A stretch of 64,000 nucleotides of DNA from Trifolium pratense (Eukaryota > Streptophyta > Magnoliopsida > Fabales > Fabaceae): NCBI RefSeq assembly GCF_020283565.1, contig NC_060061.1, positions 41,391,362 through 41,455,361 on the forward strand. Direction: 5' to 3'. The translations under genes and the position numbers were made by a program. Below are positions 22,178 to 33,613 of the stretch, piece by piece. Every line of letters begins with the position of its first letter. Position 1 is the stretch's first letter. The notes under the pieces are model-generated. The model was given only the letters and a program-made list of their open reading frames with translations, searched no databases and was not told the DNA's origin.

Positions 22178-22595
22178 AATAATGTGATGTAAAACATGAA
22201 TCTTGTTTTGCTGGAAAAGCTCATCATGATGTATCTGAATATAGTATTTAACGACATTAAAGATGTCGTCTAGCTTTGGAGTTTAACAGAATAACATTAC
22301 CTTGTACACTGAGTTATATATTGTAATTTTCTTGATTGCAATCTATTCCAACATAGTCGTTTCAGAAGGAAAAAAATTGCAATTTTCATGATGGCTTTGT
22401 ATAACCATTTACATATATTTATACAAATAAAAAATCTATACAAGTATGAGTTAAAAATATATTTTCCTTTGCCTATTCCAGCATACTGCAATATACTGTA
22501 TAGAAGGGGGAAAAAAAAAATCATTTTAATGATAGCTTTCAAGTGTCATTTTTATCAGTAAAAAAAAGTGATTACTATTAAAAAATCAAAAAGAA
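22178..22595. other. SGF11 3' region and spacer
   Basis: Probable 3' UTR followed by AT-rich spacer. The segments near 22310-22390 and 22470-22545 look alike (CCAACATAG..AGAAGGAAAAAAATTGCA against CCAGCATAC..AGAAGGGGGAAAAA), a small internal duplication. Confidence 0.45.
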
Positions 22596-22668
22596 TTCCG
22601 TTGCCGGGACTTGAACCCGGGTCTCTCGGGTGAGAGCCGAGTATCCTGACCAACTAGACTACAACGGA
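22596..22668 (-). tRNA. tRNA-Glu (anticodon CTC)
   Basis: The minus strand begins TCCGTTG and ends CAACGGA plus discriminator A, a 7-bp acceptor stem without mismatch. The D arm, the anticodon stem CTCGG/CCGAG and the 7-base loop CTCTCAC place anticodon CTC at 22632-22634. The T arm is GGGTTCAAGTCCC. The 3' CCA is not encoded, as expected for a nuclear gene. Length 73 nt, no intron. A short A/T run follows 3', consistent with Pol III termination. Confidence 0.95.
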
Positions 22669-23778
22669 TTGCTGCTTACTATGGAAACATAATAATACTT
22701 AACTACAAGTAAATTATACGGATTGATTTTTGATTATTTTTAATGTTTTTTTTTCATGCTATTAGAACTATTTATCATTATATTTTGAAATCTACGGTAT
22801 CTAAAACATTTTCTTAAAATAAAATTGTTTAAATTATTTTGGTACTTTAGACGTCGCTAAATAACACTTTTCTTTTGTAGTGCAACCAATGTGAGTTCTC
22901 TCACACCATGAATTTTAAACACTTTAATGTGCAACTTTTGATTTATTTTGATTTTCTAACAGTAATCTTTGTTTTTTTAAACACATATTTTGAGTTCCTT
23001 GAATTCTTCAAACACTTCTTTTCTCAATATCCAAATGCAAGTTTCAAACCGAATATATAGAAGTTAACAAACCGTTTTGTGATCACACTAATTTTGATTA
23101 TTAGTTTTTTACGACATTGATTTTGAAAATAGTCTAGTCCTATAATATGCATAAGTGATATAAATTTGCCTCATGTAAAAAATAGTTTTTATTATTTAAT
23201 CAATAAATCCCACAACTAAATCATGAGATATGATAAAAGTTATTAACTCAAAGGTAAAATAAAATACACATATTCATGATGCAAGACTAATCGGCTTAAT
23301 CTCAAAAATAAGTTTGAGAAGTTAACAAGTCAAAATTTGGTGCAAGCATATGTGCATATATGGATCGAAATTCTGTGCATTTGGAGAGAAGTGATTTTAC
23401 TCAGTCGATTATATTTGGATCGTTTTGTTGAAGATGAGACGGTTTAAATTTTTAACTTAGATTTTGTATATAAAATAATAAAAATATGGTCTTAAAATTT
23501 AAATCATCATATATTAACCCCACAAATTACTTTTTGTCTACTATTTTTCAATTTCCTTAGATAATGAAGGGAGTAATACTTTTAAAAATTAGTCAAAGCT
23601 TCTGATAAGAAGGACAAAAAATATTTTCATTTTTATTTCTTATAAAAAGAATCGGAGAAAGTGATAAATATATAAAACATATATGGTCTTTGAAAGAAAA
23701 AAAAAGAAGGATAAAACATTAATTTTACAATGTAAAAATAAGAGGAGTGCTAACAAATAACAACACTCTCTAAAACAT
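22669..23778. other. Intergenic, nothing recognised
   Basis: AT-rich spacer with no coding similarity. AGGAGTGCTAACAA near 23752 resembles the end of the MITE at 28110. Confidence 0.45.
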
Positions 23779-24030
23779 GTTAAGAAGTCTCACATCAGAT
23801 GTGAGTTGGCCTGAATAAGGCGGTTTTGTAAGGATGAGTTACCAAAGTGGGACTTCTTAACACACCCTCTCGCGATCAGAAACTTCATAGCAGACGGCTC
23901 AACGAATCATGGAGTGGCCCTGATACAATCTTAGAATTGAGAGTTGAACATAACTCATCTTTACAAAATCGATTTATAAGATGAGAATTGACTCTTACTT
24001 ATAAACTCTTGTCCAGACCAAATGTTACAA
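23779..24030 (-). mobile_element. Degenerate TRIM-like element
   Basis: In minus sense a TGTATCAGGGCC primer-site-like block (about 23919-23930), then a GCGAGAGGGTG purine tract (about 23864-23874), then an 85-bp repeat from TGTTAAGAAGTCCCAC to GACTTCTTAACA (23779-23863). A partial upstream LTR is seen at about 23935-24030. The order PBS, PPT, LTR without coding fits a TRIM. The right end is uncertain. Confidence 0.5.
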
Positions 24031-24690
24031 GAATTAAGAATTAGTTTTGAAAAGAATGCTGCCAATACTTTTCCAAAAATAATTAGGTAGAGTGATTCCA
24101 TAAATAAGATCTAATGATGAAAGACAACAAAAATTATTGGCTCATATATAATTAACTAAGAAACAATGATTTATTTTGTATGTATCTAGTAACTAAAAAC
24201 CGAACCAAGAATTTCCCATTCATGCAAGCAAACACATAATATCATCCCCACATGGAAAATAATTTGGTCTGTTTTGTACAAGATACTGTTGCATAAAGAC
24301 CATGTGATAAACAAGTTTTAGGAGGATGGATCATCTTCATTTATTCTCTATCAATTTTTCTTAATTTTTACAAATTAACCATTAACCAATGATATCCTCT
24401 TTTTATAATTTAAATTATCTAAATTTTAAATTATTATTTTGAAAACTAAATTTTAAATTATTCTCTCAATTGTTTTACAATTAACAATTAAGAATATCCA
24501 TTCTCAGAAGCTAGAGTCACAAACCTCCGTACTAATTTAACAGCTGGTTGTGTACCCACCATGACTTGTTACATTACATTACGGCATACTATTATTAGCC
24601 CAAATATCTTCTTGTTTCTTTGCTGCTCATTGGATTTTTGCTTGTTTTTCTTTTTTAACGTATAAAAGAAAAATTGATTTTTACTTTATA
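24031..24690. other. Intergenic, nothing recognised
   Basis: AT-rich, no coding or repeat structure that I can name. Confidence 0.45.
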
Positions 24691-24692
24691 TA

Positions 24693-26147
24693 TAGAGGTT
24701 AGTTTGTTTTAGTTTTTTAAAAATGATTTTTATAGTGTATTGTATATTTGTTAAAGGTTTTTTAACAAATAATTTTTTTATAAAAGTTTTGTTGGGTTTT
24801 TGTATGTTGGCTACATTTTGCAAAAACATCTTTTAGCCAAGTGTTGAGACATATGTGCATACATCGAGTGTTGAGACAGATGTGCGTACACATTGGAACA
24901 ACACTTGTATGTCTGAACTGCGCGCCAGCAAGAGTTTTTACTTTCTACTCAATCTTTCGAAGATTTGATTGAAGAATTGTTTCGTGGTTTCTTACACAGC
25001 AAGGCGCACGTGATTATGTGTTTCAGGAGGCAGCCAAACCCTAGTTATATTTTCTAAAAGAATTATATTTTTAGAAAATATATTTTTGTGTTTCAAAAAT
25101 ATAACTATTATTTTCGAAATTATATCTGCTGCTGCCGTAATTCTAGAAGCCCTAATTTTGTCTTGAAGCCCAAGTCGTTCTACTACTATAAATACGAATG
25201 CAAACATATGGATTCAAACATCTAAAACCGAGTTATTACACAGCGTAAGTCTTAGGGGTTTTAGAGTGTTAATTGTGAGCCTTTCTTGTATCCCATTTAT
25301 ACAAGCTTAGAACCTGTGTTTTATTGAGTTGTAATTGTGAACTTTTGAGTTGTAATTGTGAACTTCTCCTAAGCTTTGAAGTACGAAGATTGTTCTAGTG
25401 TTATGTGTGATTTGCTCGCAAGCTTTTAAGCAAGAGTGAATCTTAGTTTCATAGGAGTGTGTCTCCACCATTTGTAATCGTTGAGTTAATAACAACGCTG
25501 AGTGTGTTGTTAAGGTGGAAATTGAGACGGGATCTCATATCTAGGAGTTCCTAGGTAGAAGTGTCATTGGGTAGTGATTAAGTGAGGAGTTGTAAACGGG
25601 TGAGTTTAGCTTCGAAGTAATACTGCTGATAGTGGACTTCATTCCTGGATTGGTAACCCCCAGAGTAGGCTGTTAGGCTGAACTAGGTTAACAACTCATG
25701 TGTGTTATTTACATTAGTGTCTTTATTATTTTGTGTTCTGTGTTCTGTCTATAGACAAGTGTTGGCGCACCTTGATCAACATCTGTCTACTACGTAACAA
25801 ACAAGTGTTGACACACTTTGATCAACACCTGTCTACTGTGTGCCAGGAATTTCAAGTTTCAAACAAAAGATTAGTTTAAAAAAAACTATTTTAAATAAAT
25901 TTTCATGAAAGTTACTTTTGAGAGATATTTTTTTTAAAAAAAATGTGATTTTTATTAAGTTAAAACCTCTAATGAGAATATATAAATTATTGAACATAAA
26001 AATCACTTTTAATTATATGATGAATTTAAATAATTTATACTATTTTTAATGAAGTTAATCATAAAAATCATTGAAAAAAAAAAATCAGTAATTTTTTTTG
26101 GTACATAAAAAAAAATCATTTTTCTAAAACTAAAACAAACAGACTCA
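24693..26147. mobile_element. Inverted-repeat element split by a long LTR
   Basis: TTAGTTTGTTTTAGTTTTTT near 24699 is matched in inverted form by AAAACTAAAACAAACAGACT near 26125, with AAAAATCATTTTT blocks next to each. The sequence in between (24842-25845) is an unrelated LTR. Ends approximate, no target duplication resolved. Confidence 0.45.
24842..25845 (+). repeat. Long solo LTR or LTR fragment, copia SIRE/Maximus-like
   Basis: About 1 kb starting TGTTGAGACATATGTG and ending near GTGTGCCA, GC-richer than its flanks. The 3' third has the CCCCAGAGTAGGCTGTTAGG and GAACTAGGTTAACAAC wording familiar from U5 regions of legume copia LTRs. Near-terminal AAGTGTTGRCRCAC units repeat at 25757 and 25803. 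A TATA-like ACTATAAATACG lies at 25182-25193. No PBS follows and no 5-bp duplication was found. Confidence 0.55.
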
Positions 26148-27840
26148 TAGTCTAAAATCCATTGTCATATATTTTCTCCGGTTATTATTATAAGGAAATT
26201 AAATTTAAGTTGTTTAGGTGATTAAATAATGAATAATGAGTGTATTACTTCTATTCTAAGTTATCGAGTGTAATATCTATCGACACCGGCACTACTTTGA
26301 AAGGAGTTACACTATCCAATAATTAAATCTGTCATCACACTTTCACTTCTATTTACAGTACATTGTAGTACTTGTCTCTGAGCGTAGAAGTATTTTTGAA
26401 CAAAAACAAAAGAGGAAGAAAAATATAAATTAAGTTTGAGCCATTAACAATTTAATGTGTTTTTTATTAAAAGAAAAATTATTTTTTATATCAATAGTTA
26501 GTTACGATTCAAAACCTATTTTCATAGTGAAGTGATGCTTGAAATTATTGCATATTTGGCCGAGATATGAAAAACATTAAGAACAAAGTATAATTGAATA
26601 ATACTAACTTCATAATTAATCAAAATATATAGTACTCAAAACTACATGAACTCAAGTAATTAACATCAAATTAAATTTATCTAGAGATCTAATCTAGAAA
26701 AATCTAGCTACTGAGAATTAGAGAAGAAATACATAAGATTTGGATGAAGTAGAGACTTCAATCTTGTTTCCAAGCCTTGAATCACATGTCTCCAACCTCC
26801 AATGATGCTTAAGAACCCCAACTTTGGTGCAAATTTCGAAACCTTGTCACTATAGACAAACCCTCCTTTTTTGTGATAGATTTATTCATCACAGGATCCG
26901 TCACTCAAGTTCGTCAATTTGAGTTATATAAAAATTATAGTATTTCGTCACAATTAGTGAGGGATTTTGCTCTAATTTTCGTCCCTAAATTGCCTTTTTA
27001 TAATAGTGAATGCGAGCTGTCAAAATCGCCCCAAGCTAAGTCATTGTGCCTCGGGCGAAAATTGTTTCGCCCCAGGCGAAAAAGACAAAAGAAAAAAAAA
27101 AACTTAAAATAGAAACACGAAGAAGAAAAATAATATCATGAGAAAAATGGATGAATGGTGCCCCCATCCGATAGAACAATCTAATCTGGTCCACCATAAA
27201 ATACATGGTTTGAATTATGTTGATACTTTGATACAATGAATCACTCTACTTTTTGTCCAAGAAAAATATTAATATGAATCACTCTACTATACATGTACAA
27301 ACATAACTCAATTCACTGCACCAAGGTCTTAGATAACGTGGAAACACGATTTATGGGGTTATGATATAAAGTAATTTTGAAACATATATAACTATGAATT
27401 AGCAACACACCAACAACTAATGTTTGTTTTTAACAATGAAACGTGTATTTAAAGGAAAGGGACATGAAGGAGTGGAGATTAATTAGATTAGAATTAGATA
27501 TAGAATGTTTGAGTTTGGACAAAAGGATGCAAATTTAAATATATTTATAAATCCATACACATAAGTGGAAAAGTGGAAATTCAAACTTCGTTCATAACGT
27601 CCGGTTTAATAATTTTGACATTTTTTATTAGTTGAACTAGAACATGTGAACGATTTAAACGATATTTAATTTTATATTACTAATTTTACAATACTCACTA
27701 AAAATTTATAACTTTGCTACACCACTTCATTTTTGTAAGTATTTTTTAAAATTAATGGTGTGAAATAAAAAAAAAAAGACGAATCTTGTTAAATATTAGT
27801 GTAATTTTAATTAACATCAGCAATATATTCCTCTTAAACT
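26148..27840. other. Intergenic, no gene recognised
   Basis: A 26700-26900 segment is more GC-rich and may be an old LTR piece. 27020-27085 contains GGGCGAAAATTG and CAGGCGAAAAAG, both GCCCC/GGGCGAAA-type units. No coding similarity in any frame. Confidence 0.4.
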
Positions 27841-27864
27841 CATAAAAAAGTATGCGTCATACGT

Positions 27865-27988
27865 CTCGTGAGTTTAACTCAGTTGGCAGGACATCCCATT
27901 ATATATATGTATGGACCGAGCTTCAAACCCCAATAATCTCAATTATTCATTGAAGGGTGAAATTTCTAGTCACTAGATTATTTGATAA
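27865..27988 (+). mobile_element. Short tRNA-derived SINE
   Basis: An A-box-like GAGTTTAACTCAGTTGGCAGG and a B box GAGCTTCAAACCCC lie about 35 bp apart, ending in TTTGATAAAAAA. The flanking copies AAAAAAGTATGCGTCATACG (27844-27863) and AAAAAAAGTATGTGCCTTAC (27987-28006) look like diverged target duplications. Confidence 0.65.
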
Positions 27989-28109
27989 AAAAAGTATGTG
28001 CCTTACATATTCCCGCATATAAAATAATTTGGGTGAGCAAACAAATTCTATCTTTAGTGCCATACATATTCAACCTCCGACCGAAATTAATTATCACTAA
28101 CGGTAATAA

Positions 28110-28314
28110 GAGGAGTGCTAGCAACACACTCTTTAACAACACACTCTTTAACAACACACACTCTAACACACTCTCTTCTATTGGTTAAAATTTATATGGG
28201 TCCCATAAAAGTTATATGGGTCCACATTTTTTTATGGGACCCATGTGAATTTCAACCAATAAAAGAGAGTGTGTTGGAGTGTGTTTGTTAAAGAGTGTGT
28301 TGCTAGCATTATTT
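28110..28314. mobile_element. Mutator-like MITE, 205 bp
   Basis: A perfect 9-bp duplication CGGTAATAA at 28101-28109 and 28315-28323. The arms GTGCTAGCAACACACTCTTT and AAAGAGTGTGTTGCTAGCA are inverted. The whole element folds into a near-complete hairpin around GGGTCCCATAAAA. No coding. Confidence 0.85.
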
Positions 28315-28323
28315 CGGTAATAA

Positions 28324-29380
28324 AAACATCTATGTATATCATTGTAAAAAGAAAAAACTAAAAAGAAAAAAAAAAAAAAAAAACTTTTGGAATTGGTTTA
28401 CCCACTGAAAGAGAGAAGAGGAGAAAAGTGGGTCCCCAACGTGTTACCCTAATGAAAATTCCAAAAATATGCATCCAAAGCTTATGTAGAGGAGGACAAC
28501 ATAATGCATGCAAAGAAAGGTACAAGAATGACATTTGGTGCACTTTTGTTGTGGAGATACAATCATGAGAGCAAGAGAACCTCCCACTATAAACCTTTTC
28601 ATTCATTTTCAGTGGTGGGGTCTAATAAAACCCTACTTTTAAGTACACGTGTGTACTTCCACATTGGTCAAATGAAAAAATATATTGGTGACACGTGTCT
28701 TTTCCATTAGTAATTAATGGGGGTTTTTGAATCTTGATGATTAGTTTTGTAAAGAAAAAGAAGGTGGTAGTTGGAAGGAATAACGAAGAGGGTTAAAGTT
28801 AAGTGTGTGAAAAGCTATATGTAAAGCCAAAAAAGGAAGAAAAGGACATAGGATGAGGGGGAAATAAAGAATGGATATGATTTGTGGATGAATAAGGAAG
28901 AGGGGATCCAAATGTCTATCATATTATATGCTAATAACATAATAATACTCAATGTCTAGTATTAGATTTTTCTTGTTCACATCTAGCACAAGAAGACCCA
29001 ATGTCTATAGAATTAGATTTTTCTTTTCATTTTGAAAATTAGTTTTTATTTTCATTTAGGATCATTTGGTTGGTACTCCTTTTTTAGTGTAATTCAGGTA
29101 TTCTGTGTGTACATACGGGTCGGATATGACCACGTACAATAGGCGCAAAATCTATCCTTAATTTAAGAAGTTGTTGCAAAATGTATTTAATTTTAGTTAT
29201 GAAAATTATGCTAAGTCTATGTTGCACAATTGAAATAAGCTTTTCACAATGCACTAGTATGTTAGATCATTAAATCTGATCACTGGATCAAATGATATGT
29301 GATGTGACATTTTGATCAAATGATAAAAACAAGATTTGTATGGTGAAATACTTGTTTCATTTGTACATGAATTCGAATCT
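28324..29380. other. Intergenic, promoter-like sequence without a following gene
   Basis: Contains ABRE/G-box-like ACACGTGTG (28640s) and GACACGTGTC (28691-28700). No convincing ORF follows in the next kilobase; the short ORFs at 28358-28606 and 28504-28710 overlap each other and have no family signature. Confidence 0.4.
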
Positions 29381-29384
29381 TTTG

Positions 29385-29605
29385 TTCACGCCAACAAGAA
29401 CAATCAGGCAATCAAATAATATAATAACAAATTGACCTACGTTTGGGAGGAGAGCAACTTTTTCATCCACTATATATCAACGAGTCATTACAAGAGACAC
29501 AAAAGAGTTCAAAGAAATTAAAATCGCTTCAAATGTTCTCCGCGAACAAACTTTGTTTTGTATCTTTTTCTTTCAATATTCTCACATACAATAAGTGAGT
29601 TATAA
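29385..29605 (-). repeat. LTR-like relic related to 59225-59480
   Basis: Shares CTACGTTTGGG, a GAGAGCAACT-type motif, and TTACAAGAGA with the segment at 59225-59480. Both look like decayed retroelement ends. Confidence 0.35.
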
Positions 29606-29876
29606 AAGTGCCCAAAAAATTATTCCTATTTGCTCACTAAAAGCAATATCCCTAATTCCTTTATTTTTCTCTCAACACCTCACTTGACATATTTCATTTA
29701 AGAAAGATTTAATCTTTCCTTCAGTGATTTCTAGATATTTAATTCAAAAATAAAATGGATCCACTACCAACATAAGAATTAGTATCATGGTGGATCCAAA
29801 GAACCTAAGTTGCGGGCATACATTTAAACCTTAATCGAGGTCGAAATCTCTCTCCCCTCTATTCCCTACTCTATGT

Positions 29877-30861
29877 AGGGATATAATCGGTTCGTTTTGG
29901 GCAAAATTTTAGTGAAAAAAAAGTTTGAACCGGTAAAATTTTCATTGGTTCAATTTGTGTAGGTTTTTAGTTTTTTTTTTTTAAAAAATGAAACGGAATC
30001 AAACTAATTAGTTTAGATTGGTTGGGTTCAGTTCTAATGATCGGTTTGTATAGAATTCACAAGGTTAATAGAATTGAACTGATTAAATCTCCACAATGGT
30101 CCAATTAATATATATTTTTCAACTGCAAAAGAACCAAACATAAATAAATAAACTTAATAGTTAATAGAATTAATTAACAAGAACAATTATTTCTCATCTT
30201 CTTCCGCTAACAACAACATCTATCCAAAAATACATACAAGAACAAGCTTAATATAATTTTTTTGATTATGGATGTTAAGCTTATGTTTAAGAATATTATC
30301 AAATAATAAGGATTTTAAAATACACAAAAATAGACCAAACTTAACAACAACTATTCTAAAATACACACAAGAATAAAATTTAATAAATTAAGCTTATTAA
30401 TCATAAGCTTAACAACAACTATTCTAAAATACCTACAAAAACATAGCAAACAGTCATTAGAACAAAAAACAAACTACATAACTACCAATTTATTCATGAT
30501 TGATTGCTAGTAATTAATAATCATAGATATGGAAAGAGAACAAAAAAACAAAGATAGAAAGAACATGATGTTAATAAAGATGAAAATAACATCAAAGTAA
30601 AAAATGAGAAAAAAAGGGATAGAAAGATATAGAAAACTAACCAAGAAAACTTGAAAGAGATGTACAAGTAAAATGTTGGACTCGGTCGATTAAATATTGA
30701 GCAACATATATGGTCAATGATATACACCAATTTGGTTAATTCATCGATTCTTTGATTTTTAAAAATAAACAATGTGAACCGAACCACCTTAATTTTCATA
30801 GGTTAATTCATGTTTTGCATATTCAATTTAATCAATTTTATCTGATACGTTTACACATCTA
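29877..30861. mobile_element. Degenerate hAT-like non-autonomous element
   Basis: Left end TAGGGATATAATCGGTTCG, right end CGTTTACACATCTA. GGTTCGGTTC/GAACCGAACC-type subterminal motifs lie on both sides (29888 and 30776). No 8-bp duplication is visible. The interior has a local duplication, CAACAACTATTCTAAAATAC at 30342 and 30412. Confidence 0.4.
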
Positions 30862-31299
30862 ATTATTTTGATCGACAAATATATTTTTAGGTTGTTAATT
30901 TAGTCCAACAATATATTTTGTATCAATTTTTATTGGTCAATTAGTTCCTAAAATTACAAATAAAAATATATTCGAATTATATCTATAATTTTTTTATTTT
31001 TTTTAAAACTATTATATATCTATAGTTTTAATATATTCAAAAATAAATATGACAGCAATTATATATTTTTTTATAACTTGGCCTGTTCTAGCTTTTTTCC
31101 TGCTGGACCAAACTATTCAATTCATATTTACTATTTCAAAATTGACAAACAACAATGAAATGAAAGAGCTATTTATATCAATGATTGCATAATTGTGCAG
31201 AACCGTATTTTACTATTTTGTACATGTTTTGTGTGATTTTGATTAGTCAGTGAGCGTGTTATGAAAAAAAGGTGTTGAAGCAAACACTGTTAGTGTTGG
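30862..31299. other. Intergenic, nothing recognised
   Basis: AT-rich spacer. Confidence 0.45.
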
Positions 31300-31463
31300 T
31301 TTTTTTTTTTTTTTTTTTTAATTTCATCACCGATTTAATTTGATTCGGGGTCAATTCTGGCATTAAGTGATTTCATCCCTTCTCGATCACAGTTACGGGT
31401 CGAACCGTGATCCTCCCTATCAAGCTTAGCACAAATTACCATTGAACCAACTAACAATTGGTC
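31300..31463 (-). mobile_element. tRNA-derived SINE
   Basis: In minus sense an A-box region TAGTTGGTTCAATGGTAA (31436-31453) and a B box CACGGTTCGACCCGT (31396-31410), with a long A tail appearing as the plus-strand T run at 31300-31319. Confidence 0.65.
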
Positions 31464-31690
31464 CTGCATGGAGAGTTAATGACATAATTATCATTACAAA
31501 AATATACTTTCTTTGCTGTAATTTTCACTTTAACACCATGAACCTAACCTGCAATTTAAGACTTGTAAGTTCTTCGGTTAATAGGTTTACCATTGTTTTA
31601 AATTTGTGAGTTTTAATGTCTTTTTAGGTAAGTCTAATCTAATTTTTTTTTTATTTTATAAAGTTTTAAAAAAGAGTCTAATCTAAAGGT
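31464..31690. other. Intergenic, nothing recognised
   Basis: AT-rich spacer. Confidence 0.4.
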
Positions 31691-31969
31691 CGTCAATTAA
31701 TTTGGTTAGCTACCACGTGGAGTTTATGGCCAGCTCGAAACAATATCATGTTTAGAGGAGGGGGTGTCTTCCTTAGTTGATAAGATTGTCTTCATTTCGT
31801 GGTTTTAGTTTGTAGGACGCATAGATAAAACTTCATCTTTTATTTTTCTGATTGGTGTAATGATCCTTTAGTTTGTCTCCATAGTATTTAATGAAGTTTT
31901 CATCGAATTGTAAGGGTTGAGTACACCTTGTGCTCCTTATAATTGATATTTTGCTTATCGAAAAAAAAA
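31691..31969 (+). pseudogene. LINE 3' end with poly-A
   Basis: One frame reads LIWLATTWSLWPARNNIMFR and the next SSLVDKIVFISW, which matches the C-terminal tail of plant LINE ORF2 after the zf-RVT domain. A short 3' UTR (CACCTTGTGCTCC) and an A10 tail at 31960-31969 follow. Frameshifts and stops show it is dead and strongly 5'-truncated. Confidence 0.65.
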
Positions 31970-33427
31970 AGAGGTGTGAAAATTGAATAACCGTCTTCAA
32001 TCTTACATGTATGTCGCGTGTAGGACAACTGTTCTTCCAAAATTGCTTGCTCCAATTCTAAAAAAAAAAAATAAAGGTTAAAACATACGGTCATATGAAC
32101 AATTGCACTAAAAGTACTAGTCAATGGCATAGTAGAACCCTGGGCCAGGTGCAAACTATAGGACATATGCCCATGCTCTTTGGGTCCATTTTACATATAG
32201 TCCAAAAATGACTTAATTAGATGCCCGTGCATTTGTAAAATCCCACCCTTCAAATTTTAAAAAAGGATATTCTTTTTATGGTAAAAAAAGGATATATTTT
32301 TCTTTCTTTTATTTTCTTGTTGATATATAAAATGATAAATTATTGAAAACTGATAAACACAAAGTAGAATGACTGGAATTCGAATCCTAATTGATGCAAT
32401 TATTTGTATATTTTTCTAAGCCACTCCACGAGTCATACTCAATGAGTGGTTATGATTTTGTTGTCAATGGTGAGGACCATAAACTTTATATAACTTCGAT
32501 CCAAAATTATGGGTCCAATGACCAAATTAAATAGTAAGAGTTGAACAAGTATATATGTGTGTACAACGGTTCTATTATTATTTGGTCCTTGTTTCGATTG
32601 GTACTTGCTCCCAAACTCAATCCTAAACCTCAAAAACTATATACTAAACATTGATATATAGGTTTATTAACTATATATCATTCATTACCTAACATTCTCA
32701 AAAGGACAAGTAGATATCAATAGTTGTATATCAAATAGTGAATTTGCATATAAGAACAATTTCGAGGACGTAAATACTTTGTATCAACACATGATCACAA
32801 AAATGAGATTTAATATTGCATAAATTTGAAAAAATTTACTACAAGAATTATATTCTTTGGTGATCAACGTTTTACTGTGTGACTTTTTTCTTAATCAATT
32901 ATTATGTGACTAAACAAGCCGGAATAAAAAAAAAAGTTTCTAATCACCGCGGCAGAACCCTTAAAATAATACATTTTTTTAATGAATATAATTATTTTTA
33001 TGTTGAAATTTTTTCCATCCAATGGATTTTGTGATTTAATTGAATGTGATTGGATTATTCTTTGGTAATGAATGTGATTGGATTTAGATAATGACATATA
33101 TGGATTGATAACCACCAATATGTTATCAAATATATAGATTAGATATAATCCATTACATTTTGTTGTTGTAGTGGATGAATTAGATGTGATTCGAAAGATT
33201 ATTCTACCCATAAGAGATAATTTAAAAGTCCTAACTATTCTCTTATATAACATTCAATCTCGAATTAGTCCATAAAGAACAAGCTTGAATAAACTCATTT
33301 CCATCTCAACTGAAAATTTCACATCACAATTGTACTTCACAACCAGCAAAAGCTTCACTCCAAAACCTATCAAACTAAACCCAATGGAAACCATATTAGG
33401 GCAAAATTGTCAAAGGTGTGAAACACG
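31970..33427. other. Intergenic, nothing recognised
   Basis: AT-rich. Minus-strand ORF 32891-33253 has no family signature and is low in complexity. Confidence 0.4.
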
Positions 33428-33613
33428 AATATCTGGAATGCGACGTGGCATACCTGAAAGCCCTAAGAAATGCATGGGAAAGAAGGTCAGATTAACCCCG
33501 AAAAAAGTGATCCAAAAATGGATTTGACCTAAAGTTTCAGGGTATGTCTGACCTAAGATTTTACCCACCCAATAGTGAAATCCAGCAAATAAAGCTAATA
33601 CAGTTCTCCCACA
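33428..33613 (-). pseudogene. cox1: Nuclear copy of mitochondrial cox1 (NUMT)
   Basis: The minus strand encodes an uninterrupted roughly 60-residue segment, including [20 protein letters not shown], then [20 protein letters not shown] and [11 protein letters not shown]. This is the conserved region near helices XI-XII of cytochrome c oxidase subunit I. The sequence is GC-richer than its surroundings. It starts and stops abruptly inside the gene, with unrelated sequence (GRTV upstream, IRVSHL downstream), so it is a roughly 185-bp organelle-derived insertion rather than a functional gene. Possible substitutions against other plant copies (ILGQ) suggest some age or reflect RNA-editing sites. 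Confidence 0.88.

Noticed and set aside
32891..33253. 120-residue minus-strand ORF
   Set aside because: Ile/Asn/Lys/Phe-dominated, low complexity, no domain, no splice context.
33285..33527. 80-residue plus-strand ORF
   Set aside because: Its second half is the antisense of the cox1 fragment and the first half has no signature.
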